64,000 nucleotides of DNA from Neckera pumila (lineage: Eukaryota > Streptophyta > Bryopsida > Hypnales > Neckeraceae): positions 26,354,913-26,418,912 of the forward strand of contig OZ018410.1 in the NCBI GenBank assembly GCA_963969595.1, written 5' to 3'. The position numbers were made by a program, and so were the translations under genes. The notes beneath the pieces were generated by a model. It saw only the letters and a program-made list of their open reading frames with translations, was not told the origin of the DNA and made no database searches. Shown one piece after another: positions 63,471 to 64,000 of this stretch. Every line of letters begins with the position of its first letter. Within the stretch, counting starts at the first letter, position 1.

Positions 63471-64000
63471 ACTGAGAATGCAAGAAGTGGTTGGCCTTTC
63501 TCTAGTTTCCAGAAGTTGGTGTTGTTTGGAAGCGATTGTGGGTCAGGTGTGAACTCGGGTCTAAGGAGAATGCGGGTCTAAGGAGAATGCGGGTCTAAGG
63601 AAAATGAGGGTCTGATGCAACCTCGGGTCTAAGAAGAACGCTGGTTTGGTGCAACCTCAGGTCTGAGGAGAATGTGGGTCAAGAAAGTGGTTGGCCATTC
63701 TCTAGTTTCCAAAAATTGTTGCCACTTTTGGAGTGATTTCTAGTCGATGGCGAGTGTGGGTAGTTGGGCTACCGCAAGTGGTGCAACTGGACAACAATTC
63801 AAAATGGCAAGGAATTCATGCTCCTCCGTAGGTGACTGCGAGTCTAGTACAACCTTGGCTTTGAGGAGAACGCGGGTCAAGGAAGTTGTCGGTCTTTCTC
63901 TGGTTTCCCAAATTGGTGCTATTTGGGAGCAACCGCGGATCTGGTGTGAAATGGTCTGAGGAGAACGCAGATCAAGGAAGTGGTCGGCCTTTCTTTACTT
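63471..64000 (+). repeat. Degenerate tandem repeat block, part 2
   Basis: Same units as 61850-62714, including three close copies of TAAGGAGAATGCGGGTC near 63560-63605. It runs off the right edge. Confidence 0.75.

Overview
The window looks like nuclear DNA of a land plant with low gene density. The evidence is a plant-type pectate lyase, a plant-type cysteine-rich secreted protein gene with GT-AG introns, a plant Ty3/gypsy retrotransposon, CACTA-type ends and a short run of TTTAGGG-like telomere heptamers. A non-seed plant or another large, AT-rich plant genome would fit, but I cannot name the species from sequence alone.

Only two ordinary genes are well supported. A three-exon gene at 3071-5178 (+) encodes a small secreted protein with a 12-cysteine C-terminal domain. 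A two-exon gene at 12908-11017 (-) encodes a secreted pectate lyase (PL1 family) with an unusual acidic extension between the signal peptide and the catalytic domain; its promoter side (TATA-like box near 13590) faces right. Both would act outside the cell. They share no operon or obvious pathway.

The rest is mostly layered, decayed mobile DNA. (a) A family of about 930-bp non-coding elements with CCCCTAAAGG termini and a 4-bp TTAA (once CTAG) target duplication has clear copies at 7649, 25635, 27955, 29074 and 56377, and decayed ones at 6569, 18067, 34492, 35868 and 36835; two relatives with other TIRs lie at 24362 and 30880. The signature is that of piggyBac or Sola3 superfamilies. (b) Two long-hairpin elements at 19536-21288 sit head to tail and share one TA, as expected of Tc1/mariner-pogo type elements. 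(c) A second TIR family (TTGCAAGAA core) occurs at 7343, 8824 and 17110. (d) A 214-bp CACTA MITE with a TGA duplication is nested in a type-(a) copy at 35968. (e) A Ty3/gypsy retrotransposon lies at about 41.9-49.0 kb, full of stop codons. (f) Hairpin clusters, a probable tRNA-derived SINE and fragments resembling transposases at 1-487 (-) and 39070-39438 (-).

The right third holds very long microsatellites (AT at 49.1 kb; TTTG/TTTC/TTTA at 55.55-56.18 kb), a roughly 220-bp tandem array (59.6-61.4 kb) broken by a transposon with a 7-bp duplication, and a degenerate array (61.85-64.0 kb) split by another TIR element.
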